A stretch of 45,760 nt of DNA from Martinezella calliandrae (GCF_030272695.1 NZ_JARFYN010000053.1:1-45760); one strand, 5' to 3'. Shown: positions 25,310 through 33,315, counted from the first letter of the stretch. The notes: a model not told the origin generated them from the sequence alone. Program-made: numbers and translations.

Positions 25310-25489
25310 ATGCGTTCCGCACGGCGATTTTTTCGCGACAAGACCGGCGCCACGGTCATCGAATATGGCCTGATCGCCGCGCTAGTGTCCGTAGCGATCA
25401 TCAGCGGTGTCGGTGCCTTCGGTGGCAGCCTGTCGGCGATGTTCAATCACGTCTCCAATACGGTCAATGAATCGCCGGTATTCAATTAG
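25310..25489 (+). CDS. Flp family type IVb pilin
   Basis: This 59-residue prepilin has a short basic leader (MRSARRFFRDKTG), the prepilin peptidase site G/ATVIEYG with the Glu at +5, and a single hydrophobic helix (LIAALVSVAIISGVGAFGG), ending with a short polar tail. It fits Flp/Fap pilins assembled by Tad/Cpa machinery for adhesion. AGGAGC lies upstream of the ATG at 25310; a longer reading from 25253 would spoil the leader. No cpa/tad assembly or prepilin peptidase gene is in the window, so it would need machinery encoded elsewhere. Confidence 0.9.
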   Translation: MRSARRFFRDKTGATVIEYGLIAALVSVAIISGVGAFGGSLSAMFNHVSNTVNESPVFN

Positions 25490-25526
25490 CGTGGCCCGCC
25501 CAGGTGAGCGAACCGGTGCCAGCCGT

Positions 25527-26411
25527 TCACTGTTTCAGCTTGTGCTCCTCGACTTTCAGCGCATCGGCGAGCCGCGCCTTGGCCGAGCCTGGCCGTAACG
25601 GTTGCTGCTGGCTTTCGTGCTGCGTCCAGCCGGACGCGTAGATGATCGAGAAGGTCGCCCTTATTCTGCCGTCGGGATCGGAATAGCGTTCAGCGTAGAG
25701 CTCTGCAGCGCGCAGGAAGAAGGCGCGAGTCAGCGGCTTGCGGCTGCGGTCGGCCAGCGGATTGGTCATGCCCATGGCGCGCAGGTCGCGCATCAGCGCA
25801 AAAAGATTGTCGTAGCGCACAATATAGGACTCGGCGTCGATTACCGGCAGGGTAAACCCCGCACGCTGCAGCAGACCGCCGACGTCGCGAACATCGGCAA
25901 AGGGAATGACACGCGGGCTGGCGCCGCCGGTGAGCTCGATCTCGGTCGCGAGCAGCACGTCGCGCAACTCTTGTAGGGTGCCGGAGCCCGGGATTGCGGC
26001 CAGAAACAGGCCATCGGCTTTCAGCGCCCGGCGCACCTGGATGAAGACGCCGGGCGTGTCGTTGGTGACATGCAGGCCAAGCGGCGACAGGATGAGATTG
26101 ACAGACTCCGGTTTAAGCGGCAGCTCCTCTAACGGAGCTTTGGTCAGATCCTCGCCGGCCGCGGCAAAACCGCTCTCGCTTTCGATGCGCCGGATTTGGC
26201 CGATTTTGCCGGTCGCGAAGGCTTCACGCGCGGCAATCCCGGTCGCGCCATGCAGTTCGACCGCCTCATCGAAATGACGTTCGATCACGGTAAGCCGTTC
26301 GGCCAATTCGCGGCCGGCGATCTCCAGAAGGAAAGCCGCTTTCTGATCTCCTTGAGCGAGCGCGCGGCGCCTGCGAGCGGCGAGCAGAGATTGGTCGAAA
26401 ACGATTTCCAT
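25527..26411 (-). CDS. NDUFAF5-like SAM-dependent methyltransferase (BioC-like)
   Basis: This 294-residue protein opens with VFDQSLLAARRRRAL, a diagnostic start of the alphaproteobacterial relatives of mitochondrial NDUFAF5, followed by FLLEIAGRELAERL. The SAM fold is degenerate in motif I, but LPLKPESVNLILSPLGLHVTNDTPGVF and QVRRALKADGLFLAAIPG match the middle and post-motif region. NDUFAF5 hydroxylates an arginine of complex I subunit NDUFS7; bacterial members are often labelled BioC-like, with unproven function. AGGAAG precedes the ATG. It is divergent from the decayed comF gene, with about 100 bases between starts. Confidence 0.85.
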   Translation of the reverse strand: MEIVFDQSLLAARRRRALAQGDQKAAFLLEIAGRELAERLTVIERHFDEAVELHGATGIAAREAFATGKIGQIRRIESESGFAAAGEDLTKAPLEELPLKPESVNLILSPLGLHVTNDTPGVFIQVRRALKADGLFLAAIPGSGTLQELRDVLLATEIELTGGASPRVIPFADVRDVGGLLQRAGFTLPVIDAESYIVRYDNLFALMRDLRAMGMTNPLADRSRKPLTRAFFLRAAELYAERYSDPDGRIRATFSIIYASGWTQHESQQQPLRPGSAKARLADALKVEEHKLKQ

Positions 26412-26507
26412 GGCGGCTTCCTGCGATCATGAATGTCTTTGGCCCGGCGTTGCGCGTGCCTACTTTTCCCTTCGCAAAGGCGCCAGGAAAAAGCTAGTGT
26501 CAACCAT

Positions 26508-27238
26508 ATGGGGATGATGGGACGCGAAATCACGGTGTCGATGCTGCGGGCCGGCTCGATAAAGCCGTGGTCGGCGCTGGCCGATCTCATCTATCAGCCG
26601 GCTTGCGCCGGCCGCGGCGTTTCGACGGGCGCACATCGCAGCCTTTGCCTCGCCTGCCTGTCCGGCATCATTGAGCGGCGCCATTGCGAGGCGCTGGGCA
26701 GTCCGTTTTCCCATGATCTCGGCCGAGGCGATCGCCGATGCGCCGCGTTCGACCGGCTGCGCTCGGCCGCAATTCACGACGGCGTCGTCCGTGATCTCGT
26801 GCTCGGATCGGAATATCGCGACCGCACCGATCTGGCGCCGATGATGCCAGGCTGGATGCTGCGCGCCAGCGACGGCACGATCGCTGGTTGCGATGCCATC
26901 ATTCCGGTGCCGCTGCATCGGGCGCGGCTGTTGTTAGGCAAATATCACCGGTCGGCGGAGCTTGCTCGTCATCTGGCTCGCCGTGATGCTGTTGCGCACG
27001 AAGCGGACGAGCCACCCGGTCGGTCTCGGCGCGAGGGCGCCAGGACAACGTGCGTCGTGCATTTGTCATCGCAGAAGGTGGTCGCGCCGGCAATGTCTTT
27101 GGCCGTCGAGTCGTGCCGATCGTTGACGCCAACGCGATCGTCGCGACGGTTGCCGCAGCGACGCGGCTCTTGAAAAAAGCCGGCGCGACGGATGTGACGG
27201 TTTTAACCTTTGCAAGGGCTGTCGGTGATCTTATATGA
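26508..27238 (+). pseudogene. comF: ComF family phosphoribosyltransferase-like gene, decayed
   Basis: ComF-like proteins have an N-terminal zinc knuckle and a PRTase-like domain. Here the first CxxC is reduced to a single Cys (PACAGRG), with LCLAC still present. FDRLRSAAIHDGVVRDLVLG, YRDRTDLAPMMPGW and AIIPVPLHRARLLLGKY are intact in the first frame. LLRTKRTSHPVGLGARA lies in a second frame and QDNVRRAFVIAEGG to the end FARAVGDLI in a third, so two frameshifts fall near 26985 and 27040. The PRPP loop, normally DDVYTTGAT, reads VDANAIVAT, losing nearly every key residue. The neighbouring grxC follows closely. I call it a pseudogene; in relatives it is an intact gene at this place. Confidence 0.85.
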
Positions 27239-27267
27239 CAGTAAAACTGTCTTTTTTGGAGTGGATC

Positions 27268-27525
27268 ATGGCATCCGTTGTCATCTATACGCGTGAATTC
27301 TGCGGCTATTGCGCCCGGGCGAAATCCCTGCTCGACTCCAAGGGCGTCGAGTATGTCGAGCACAATGCCACCTATTCGCCCGCGCTGCGCCAGGAGATGA
27401 TTTCCAAGGCTAAGGGTCGTTCGACCTTCCCGCAGATTTTCATCAACGGCGAACATGTCGGCGGATGTGACGATATTCATGCGCTCGACCGGGCCGGCAA
27501 GCTCGATACGCTGCTTGCTGCCTGA
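27268..27525 (+). CDS. grxC: Glutaredoxin 3
   Basis: This 85-residue glutaredoxin reduces disulfides and mixed disulfides using glutathione. The active site CGYC is at Cys12-Cys15 (YTREFCGYCARAK), the cis-proline is in TFPQIFINGEHVGG, and CDD near the end binds glutathione. The length and RSTFPQIFI match the GrxC class rather than monothiol GrxD. The start at 27268 (MASVVIYTR) is preferred; the frame extends back to 27235, overlapping the ComF remnant stop. The nitrilase-family gene follows after 23 bases, so the two are probably one transcript. Confidence 0.95.
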   Translation: MASVVIYTREFCGYCARAKSLLDSKGVEYVEHNATYSPALRQEMISKAKGRSTFPQIFINGEHVGGCDDIHALDRAGKLDTLLAA

Positions 27526-27548
27526 GCCGAATTAAACGGGAGAGAACA

Positions 27549-28406
27549 ATGACCTTCAAGGCCGCCGCCATTCAGATGTGCTCCGGTGTCGATCCGGTGA
27601 AGAATGCCGCCGATATGGTGCGGCTGGTCCGCGAGGCGGCGGCAAAGGGCGCCGTCTATGTGCAGACGCCGGAAATGACCGGCGCAGTGCAGAAGGATCG
27701 GGCGGGTCTGCGCGCCGTGCTGCGCGACGAGCCTAATGACATCATCGTCAAGACAGCCGCGCAGCTCGCTCAGGAACTCGGCATCCACATGCATGTCGGC
27801 TCGACGGCGATCGCGCTCGACGACGGCAAGATCGCCAATCGCGGCTTCCTCTTTGGTCCCGACGGCAAGCTCATCAACCGCTACGACAAGATCCATATGT
27901 TCGACGTCGATCTCGACAATGGCGAGAGCTGGCGCGAAAGCGCCGTCTACCGGCCTGGGTCAGAAGCGCGGATTGCCTCGCTGCCCTTCGCGGAGTTCGG
28001 ATTCTCCATTTGCTACGACGTCCGCTTTCCGCAGCTCTTCCGCGCCCAGGCCGTCGCCGGCGCCGAGGTGATGACGGTGCCCGCCGCCTTCACCAGGCAG
28101 ACGGGCGAGGCACATTGGGAAATCCTGCTTAGGGCGCGCGCCATCGAAAACGGCATCTTCGTCGTTGCCGCCGCTCAGGCCGGCTTGCATGAGGATGGCC
28201 GCGAGACCTTCGGCCATTCGATGATCATCGATCCCTGGGGCAAAGTTTTGGCATCGGCCGGTGGCACCGGCGAAGCGGTTGTCATCGCCGAGATCGATGT
28301 TGCCGCTGTCAAAACCGCTCACGACAAGATCCCCAACCTTAAGAATGCGCGCGAGTTTTCATTGGAGAAGATCGCGACGCCGGCGGCTGGAGGCGTCGCT
28401 GCTTGA
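27549..28406 (+). CDS. Nitrilase-superfamily amidohydrolase (Nit-like, deaminated glutathione amidase)
   Basis: This 285-residue carbon-nitrogen hydrolase has the Glu-Lys-Cys triad visible as Glu42 (QTPEMTG), Lys114 (RYDKIHMFDVDL) and Cys155 (GFSICYDVRFPQLF). The EMTG and KIHMFDVD wording is that of the Nit1/Nit2 branch. Members hydrolyse omega-amides, and Nit1-type enzymes repair deaminated glutathione; its place directly after grxC in the same unit suits glutathione repair, but this is inference. GGGAGAG precedes the ATG. The stop overlaps the TTG start of the DUF1178 gene. Confidence 0.92.
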   Translation: MTFKAAAIQMCSGVDPVKNAADMVRLVREAAAKGAVYVQTPEMTGAVQKDRAGLRAVLRDEPNDIIVKTAAQLAQELGIHMHVGSTAIALDDGKIANRGFLFGPDGKLINRYDKIHMFDVDLDNGESWRESAVYRPGSEARIASLPFAEFGFSICYDVRFPQLFRAQAVAGAEVMTVPAAFTRQTGEAHWEILLRARAIENGIFVVAAAQAGLHEDGRETFGHSMIIDPWGKVLASAGGTGEAVVIAEIDVAAVKTAHDKIPNLKNAREFSLEKIATPAAGGVAA

Positions 28407-28831
28407 TCCGTTATTCGCTGAGATGTGACAATGCCCATGAGTTCGAGGGCTGGTTTTCGGAAAGCGCCGATTTCGACCGTCAGGTCGCAAGCGGTTTCCT
28501 GACTTGCCCCGTCTGCAATTCGAGTGCGATTTCCAAACTTCTGATGGCACCGTCGGTTTCTACCGCGCGCAAGAAGGAGGAACTGCAGACGCTTGCCATG
28601 GACACCGCGCGCAAGGAGGCATTGAGCAAGCTCAAGGAAGCCGTCGACGCCATCAAGGCCAATGCCGAGGACGTGGGAACGAAATTTCCGGAAGAGGCCC
28701 GCAAGATCCACTATGGCGAGGCGGATGCAAGGGGCATCATCGGCAAGGCCACGCCGGACGAGGCGCAGGCGTTGGTCGAAGAAGGCATCGAGATCGCTGC
28801 TATCCCAGTATTGCCGGACGACGTCAACTGA
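28403..28831 (+). CDS. DUF1178 family protein
   Basis: This 142-residue protein of a conserved alphaproteobacterial/betaproteobacterial family without known function begins MIRYSLRCDNAHEFEGWFSE. A zinc-ribbon-like pattern is formed by Cys8 and CPVC at about 35-38. A helical, Lys/Glu-rich middle (KEELQTLAMDTARKEALSKL) is followed by the conserved KIHYGEADARGIIGKAT and the end IPVLP. The start is TTG overlapping the nitrilase stop (TTGA), chosen because GGAGG lies at a good distance (28389-28393) and the family begins at this MIxYxLxC sequence. Confidence 0.9.
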   Translation: MIRYSLRCDNAHEFEGWFSESADFDRQVASGFLTCPVCNSSAISKLLMAPSVSTARKKEELQTLAMDTARKEALSKLKEAVDAIKANAEDVGTKFPEEARKIHYGEADARGIIGKATPDEAQALVEEGIEIAAIPVLPDDVN

Positions 28832-29516
28832 TGCCGCAGCGCGGCAAATATCTCGCAATCTATAATTTCGGGCTGCATGTAGGGCCCTATGACAGCCCTG
28901 CGGTCGAGGGATTTCGCCTGCGGGAAGCGGCAAATTTCGAGGCTGCCGCTCGCGGCCATGGCTTCATCGGCCGCTCCGGCTACGACGGTGAGGCGGGACC
29001 GGCATGCTGGGGCAAGCAAGTATTCCCGCGCTTCATCCAAGGGAGTGGCTTTGCGACGGCGCCATCTTCGCTATCGCTCTGGGCCGATATCGAATCCCTG
29101 ATGGCTTTCACCTACGGTGGTGTCCATTCAGATGCACTGAAGCATGCGCGGCGGTGGAACGTCAAACCACGCTGGCCGGCGTTGGTTCTGTGGTGGGTGG
29201 ATGCCGATGTCATTCCGGAATGGATGGGGTCGAGCGGCTGGAGAGGCTTGACGACGAGGGACCGAGCGCGGCCGCCTTTTCATTCAAGCAGCCCTATGCT
29301 GCTAACGGTCATCCCGCGACGATCGATCGCGGCAGGGTGAAGGAGATCGCGGCAAAAAATGCCAAGTGCCAGGGCGATTTGCTGGCGCATGTCCTGGCGC
29401 TAAAAGCTCAGCGCCAAAGCCCGGCCACCGACGACAAGACGATTTCACCCCGCCCGCTTCGCCAGAAGCATATAGTTCACATCCATATCCTTCGACAGAT
29501 TCCATCGGTCCTGTAG
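28831..29516 (+). pseudogene. DUF3291 family protein, frameshifted in the C-terminal part
   Basis: The first frame reads well from MPQRGKYLAIYNFGLHVGP through ESLMAFTYGGVHSDALKHAR and WPALVLWWVDADVIPEW, the DUF3291 pattern (monooxygenase-like alpha/beta barrel fold). Just after that, near 29225, the family continuation DGVERLERLDDEGPSAAAFSFKQPY and ATIDRGRVKEIAAKNAK is found in another frame. A simple slip of a few bases in the GGATGGGG run would explain it. Without correction the first frame makes a 169-residue protein with a foreign tail. The ATG shares one base with the DUF1178 stop. Function of the family is unknown. A sequencing error cannot be excluded here, as only one lesion is seen. 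The corrected frame runs into the end of ubiG. Confidence 0.75.
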
Positions 29517-30191
29517 CGGCGAATAGAAGACGCCTGTGCGGGCGATAATGTCTAGGCCATTTGCGGCGAGCGGCTTTTCTATCTCTTCCGGGCGGACAAG
29601 CTTTTCATATTGATGCGTCCCGCGCGGCAGCCAGCGCAGAACATTTTCGGCGGCGAAGATGGCAAGTGCGGCCGCCTTCATAGTCCGATTGATGGTGGCG
29701 ATGAACATCAGGCCGCCGGGACGGACCATCTTGGCGCAGGTCGAGAGGAAAAACTCGACATCGGCCACATGCTCTACCACTTCCATATTGAGCACGATAT
29801 CGAAAGTCTCGCTGGCCTCCGCCAGTTGCTCGGCGGTGACGGCGCGGTAGTCGACAGGAACGCCGGAGGCTTTCGCATGCGTCGAGGCGATGCCGATGTT
29901 CTTTTCGGAAGGATCGGCGCCAATGACCGAGGCGCCCATGCGCGCCACTGGCTCCGACAGCAATCCGCCGCCGCAACCGATATCGAGCACGCGCAGGCCT
30001 TCTAGTGGCCGTGCGCTCTTCGGGTCGCGGCCGAAATTCTCGCAGGCCCGGTCGCGGATATAGGCGAGCCGCACCGGATTGAACTTATGCAGCGGCTTGA
30101 ATTTGCCGGTCGGGCTCCACCATTCCGCAGCCATTGCGGAAAAGCGATCCACTTCGCTCTGGTCGATCGTGCTTTTCGCCGCTTCGGTCAT
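29445..30191 (-). CDS. ubiG: Ubiquinone biosynthesis O-methyltransferase
   Basis: UbiG does both O-methylation steps of ubiquinone synthesis at the inner face of the membrane. The protein is 248 residues. The start TIDQSEVDRFSAMAAEWW and GKFKPLHKFNPVRLAYIRD are specific to UbiG; motif I is VLDIGCGGGLLSEP, then GADPSEKNI, EVVEHVADVEFFL, and the C-terminal NRTMKAAALAIFAAENVLRW with LPRGTHQYEK, an amphipathic membrane-binding region in the family. The ATG at 30191 (MTEAAKSTIDQS) is preferred over one at 30287. In other rhizobia I recall lysC lying divergently right next to it; here an MFS/TetR block of about 3 kb lies between. Confidence 0.96.
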   Translation of the reverse strand: MTEAAKSTIDQSEVDRFSAMAAEWWSPTGKFKPLHKFNPVRLAYIRDRACENFGRDPKSARPLEGLRVLDIGCGGGLLSEPVARMGASVIGADPSEKNIGIASTHAKASGVPVDYRAVTAEQLAEASETFDIVLNMEVVEHVADVEFFLSTCAKMVRPGGLMFIATINRTMKAAALAIFAAENVLRWLPRGTHQYEKLVRPEEIEKPLAANGLDIIARTGVFYSPLQDRWNLSKDMDVNYMLLAKRAG

Positions 30192-30362
30192 GGTCTCGCT
30201 CCTTGGTCTACGCCGTATCGCCCGCCTGGCAATTGTGTAGGTGACGGCCTGTAGACGTGAAGTCGGACGATCGGAAGCCGATGTCAAGAGTCCCGCTGCC
30301 TCGGTGGCCTGCGGCGGTTATTCTCAGTGCGCCGGGCCGGCATTCGGCGCCGGTTCCAATTT

Positions 30363-31610
30363 TCATTGTGCGCGATGTTTTCGGCCGCGCTTCACATTAT
30401 TCAGGACATCTCCCAACGAGGCGAGGAGGAGCGCCACCGCACCACAAAGGAAGATGATGCTGTAGTTTTCACCGGTCTGGATGAAGAGATAGGAATAGCC
30501 GTAGCCGCCGAGCGCCTGGAAGAGAGCGAAAGCCGACGTTGCTCGGCTCCAGGCGGCGCGCTGGTCAATGTGGCTATGGGGCAGGATCTCCTGGATGCGG
30601 CCGAGCGCCAGCGGTACGATGCCTGGCGTAGAGATGCCGAGCAGCACCGTGGCGAGGCCGATCAGCCAAGGATTGCCGGACGCGGCTAGAATGGCGTCCG
30701 CGACCGCCTGCACTAGCAGTGTGCCGCGATAGGCAGACGCGAAACCGATGCGATCGGCGGCATAGCCGGTCAGAACCGGACCAGTGATGGCGGCAACGCC
30801 ATAGACCACCCAGAAGGCTGCACCGACGTCGGCGCCGCGGCCGAGACCACGGGCGACGTAGTCGACCAGCAGCACCATGGCGGGCACGAGGCCGAGGGCA
30901 TTGGCAGCATACTGGCCATAGAGGATGCGCAGCGACCATTCGCTCTTGGCTGCCGGATGTTGGTGGGTCGCAGCGTGCGTCGCCGGCTGGGGTGGATTGG
31001 TCGCCGGCCAACCAGACCAACTGACAGCAGCCAGGACGAGCGACAGGGCGCCGAGGCCGATCCAGGTTTCACGAAGACCCAGGCGCAGCAGCGCCGGCAC
31101 CAGGGTTCCGGAGGCCGCGATGCCGAGACCAAGGCCGAGGAAAATCATGCCGCTGACAAAGCCGCGACGGGCGACCGGGATATGAGGCAGGATGCTGGTG
31201 GCCACCAACACCATGATGGCGCCGCCAGCAAGACCGGAAAGGAAGCGCCAGACAAAGAACCATGTGACGGAGACCGGGAAGGCGCAGGCGAAGAAGGCAG
31301 CGGTGGCGGCGACCATCAGCAGGCGCAGCGCCTGACGGTTGCCGAGACCTGCGGCCAGCGGCCGCCCAAGCAGCGCGCCGGCGAGATATCCGGCAAAATT
31401 TGCGGCACCCAATGTCACCGCGTCGCCGGCCGAAAACCAATGCGCGCTAATGAGCGGTGGGATCAGCGGCGTATAGGCGAAGCGGGCGAGGCCGATGGCG
31501 ACGAAGCTGCCGCAGAGACCGGCGATAGTGGCATGCCAGGCGGCGGCACTGAGGGGCGCGGGCTCGGCAACGGAATGAGACGAGTTCGTATGGCGTAACG
31601 GAGCGGACAT
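30363..31610 (-). CDS. YbfB/YjiJ family MFS transporter
   Basis: This 415-residue permease has about twelve hydrophobic segments. The first helix region GSFVAIGLARFAYTPLIPPLI, seen here as FVAIGLARFAYTPLIPP, is the hallmark of the YbfB/YjiJ family, and FAGYLAGALLGRPLAAGLG with RFLSGLAGGAIMVLVA continues it. The second half has GYAADRIGFASAYRGTL. Substrates of the family are unknown, with export of metabolites or drugs likely. It lies about 80 bases downstream of a TetR gene on the same strand, so both probably share the promoter with the tandem TAGAGC palindromes. Confidence 0.88.
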   Translation of the reverse strand: MSAPLRHTNSSHSVAEPAPLSAAAWHATIAGLCGSFVAIGLARFAYTPLIPPLISAHWFSAGDAVTLGAANFAGYLAGALLGRPLAAGLGNRQALRLLMVAATAAFFACAFPVSVTWFFVWRFLSGLAGGAIMVLVATSILPHIPVARRGFVSGMIFLGLGLGIAASGTLVPALLRLGLRETWIGLGALSLVLAAVSWSGWPATNPPQPATHAATHQHPAAKSEWSLRILYGQYAANALGLVPAMVLLVDYVARGLGRGADVGAAFWVVYGVAAITGPVLTGYAADRIGFASAYRGTLLVQAVADAILAASGNPWLIGLATVLLGISTPGIVPLALGRIQEILPHSHIDQRAAWSRATSAFALFQALGGYGYSYLFIQTGENYSIIFLCGAVALLLASLGDVLNNVKRGRKHRAQ

Positions 31611-31691
31611 GGCACGATACTTCTCTGTTCGGAGCGGGCGTGCCGCCGCCGGTTCGATGTTTCGGGAAGAGAGGAACTTTCTGACGGAGAC

Positions 31692-32309
31692 TTATCCGTC
31701 CGGGTTGCTGTCGGGCAGCGGCCAAGGCAAGGTCAGCATGGCCATTACCGGCCGCACGATGCCATTCATCAATTCGCGCTCGGGGCGGACGCGGACAAGA
31801 ACGCGCAAGCCGAATTGTACCGAGAGCAGCAATCTGGCGATGTCCTCCGGCGGCTGGTTTGCAGGAATTTCACCGCTTGCCTGCGCGGCGGCGACGGATC
31901 GAAGGAAAAAGGCTTCGATCTCGGCCGTCTCGTCGGCGACGATACCAAGCATTTCCGGATCTTCGGAACGCGCCTCCAAGGCCGTGTTGACCAGCAGGCA
32001 GCCGCGATGTTCGGCATCTGCGAGAGAACGTTCGACGACCTCGTGAAAATAGCCGACAATGGTAAGGCCCGGCGAATAGGTTGCTTCCATTCGCGCGATG
32101 CGGGAATGCAGGTTCCGATCGAGATAATGCTTCAGCGCCTTCAGATAGAGGCCGCGCTTGTCACCAAACGCGTTGTAGAGGCTCGCATGCGTCAGCCCCA
32201 TGCGGTCGGTTAGGTCTCGGGTTGAGGTTGCTTCGTAGCCTCTCGACCAGAAAATCTCTCCCGCTGCTTCCAAAACGCTCTCCTCATCGAATTGCCGGGG
32301 TCTTGCCAT
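31692..32309 (-). CDS. TetR/AcrR family transcriptional regulator
   Basis: This 205-residue regulator has an N-terminal DNA-binding domain at residues 1-55: FDEESVLEAAGEIFWSRGY, TSTRDLTDRMGLTHASLYNA and FGDKRGLYLKAL, the TetR signature. The C-terminal part with RGCLLVNTALE and the ending LPWPLP resemble the TetR_C branch that controls MFS and reductase genes. The start MARPRQFDEESVL is the common one. It is upstream of the YbfB-type transporter on the same strand and its own upstream region has two perfect palindromes, the probable binding sites. Autorepression and control of the transporter are inferred. Confidence 0.92.
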   Translation of the reverse strand: MARPRQFDEESVLEAAGEIFWSRGYEATSTRDLTDRMGLTHASLYNAFGDKRGLYLKALKHYLDRNLHSRIARMEATYSPGLTIVGYFHEVVERSLADAEHRGCLLVNTALEARSEDPEMLGIVADETAEIEAFFLRSVAAAQASGEIPANQPPEDIARLLLSVQFGLRVLVRVRPERELMNGIVRPVMAMLTLPWPLPDSNPDG

Positions 32310-32350
32310 GGAAGTTCTTGCTCAGCCTGCTCAACGTTGAATATGCGCCG

Positions 32351-32356
32351 ATTATA
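32351..32356 (-). promoter_or_regulatory. TATAAT -10 element for the tetR-MFS unit
   Basis: The minus strand reads TATAAT here, a perfect -10, about 40 bases before the tetR start at 32309. The operator at 32355-32370 begins inside it. The matching -35 is poor, which fits a promoter silenced or shaped by the repressor. Confidence 0.5.
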
Positions 32357-32370
32357 GAGCGTTTGCTCTA
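32355..32370. promoter_or_regulatory. Palindromic operator TAGAGC...GCTCTA, copy 1
   Basis: TAGAGCGTTTGCTCTA has perfect 6-bp inverted arms. It overlaps the -10 on the minus strand and is repeated 26 bases away, so it is the likely binding site of the adjacent TetR protein. Confidence 0.7.
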
Positions 32371-32380
32371 AAATATGATA

Positions 32381-32396
32381 TAGAGCATGTGCTCTA
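32381..32396. promoter_or_regulatory. Palindromic operator TAGAGC...GCTCTA, copy 2
   Basis: TAGAGCATGTGCTCTA has perfect 7-bp arms around TG. It is the second of two tandem palindromes upstream of the tetR gene and lies near the expected -35 region. Confidence 0.7.
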
Positions 32397-32546
32397 AAAT
32401 GGCAAGCCCATTGACGCCCCTAGGAAAGAAGGCTGGGGCGAGCCATCCGACATTGTGGCGGTCCAGGCCAATTAAATCATCATGGCTGTCAAATATGCTT
32501 TTAACTCCAAGGTTATTGTGGCCATCCAGTTAGGAGGAGACACTCC

Positions 32547-33173
32547 ATGCGGTCAATGTTTCGTTCGGCTGTCGTTGTCATGTCTTGCCTCGCGGCGGGC
32601 ACCGCGATTGCTGGCGACGGCAAGGGATTTCGCCTGACGATCGATGGCGTCGAAGTGGGTATCAATCCTGGTGATATGCTGGATGTGACCACAAAGGACG
32701 GACGCAAGCTTTCGGTGGAACTTCAGCGCAGCGACACGGTCACATTCGCTGGAGATAAATTTTCCTTCGACCATGACGGCCGGTTCACGGTCGCAAAAAG
32801 CGATCTGAACAGCGGCGTCACGCAATTTGCTTCGATCACGCCAATAGGCACTGGTGTCATCGTGCAGCAATATAAGGGTCTCAACCCGTCCAGCATCACA
32901 GATTTCGTCCTGCAGCAGATGGTTCAGGAAAGCATCGACGGCGGCGCCAAGATGACGAAGGAAACCACGCAGCGGATGCTCGCTGGCGGCAATGTGTTGA
33001 AGGGTGTCAAGGCGGAGACGGCGACGGCCAACGATGTCATGGATTATGAAATCGCGGCGATCGGCCGTCCTGATGGCGGCGTTCTTGTCGCCACTTTCAT
33101 CAACAAAGAAAACGTTGCCAAGGAAGGCGCCATCCTCGACAAGCTGTGGTCGAGCCTGAAGGTGGATTACTAG
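32547..33173 (+). CDS. Secreted protein of unknown function
   Basis: I do not recognise this 208-residue protein. A clear signal peptide (MRSMFRSAVVVMSCLAAG, then TAIAG, cleaved after AIA) is followed by GKGFRLTIDGVEVGINPGD, a beta-rich stretch, TVTFAGDKFSFDHDG, and a C-terminal part with NDVMDYEIAAIGRPDGGVLV and ILDKLWSSLKVDY. The second half has the feel of a PsbP/DUF1795-like lipid- or protein-binding fold, but that is a guess. AGGAGGAG precedes the ATG. It lies alone between the TetR gene (divergent) and lysC, in the block that appears inserted between ubiG and lysC. Confidence 0.8.
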   Translation: MRSMFRSAVVVMSCLAAGTAIAGDGKGFRLTIDGVEVGINPGDMLDVTTKDGRKLSVELQRSDTVTFAGDKFSFDHDGRFTVAKSDLNSGVTQFASITPIGTGVIVQQYKGLNPSSITDFVLQQMVQESIDGGAKMTKETTQRMLAGGNVLKGVKAETATANDVMDYEIAAIGRPDGGVLVATFINKENVAKEGAILDKLWSSLKVDY

Positions 33174-33288
33174 GACAGTCCTGGCCATCCCCCTGCCGTC
33201 GCCGTCGGCTCGGGCGCTTCCGCGCCTGACGCGTAGCCGGTCTTGTGCTATTGCGCCTGCCAGCCAAACTCGCTAAGAGACGCCCCCA

Positions 33289-33315
33289 TTGACATTAGGC
33301 TTTTCCGGGTATTGC
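33289..33315 (+). promoter_or_regulatory. Possible lysC promoter
   Basis: A perfect TTGACA (33289-33294) is followed after 15 bases by TATTGC (33310-33315), about 70 bases before lysC. The spacer is short, so this is only a candidate. Confidence 0.3.
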
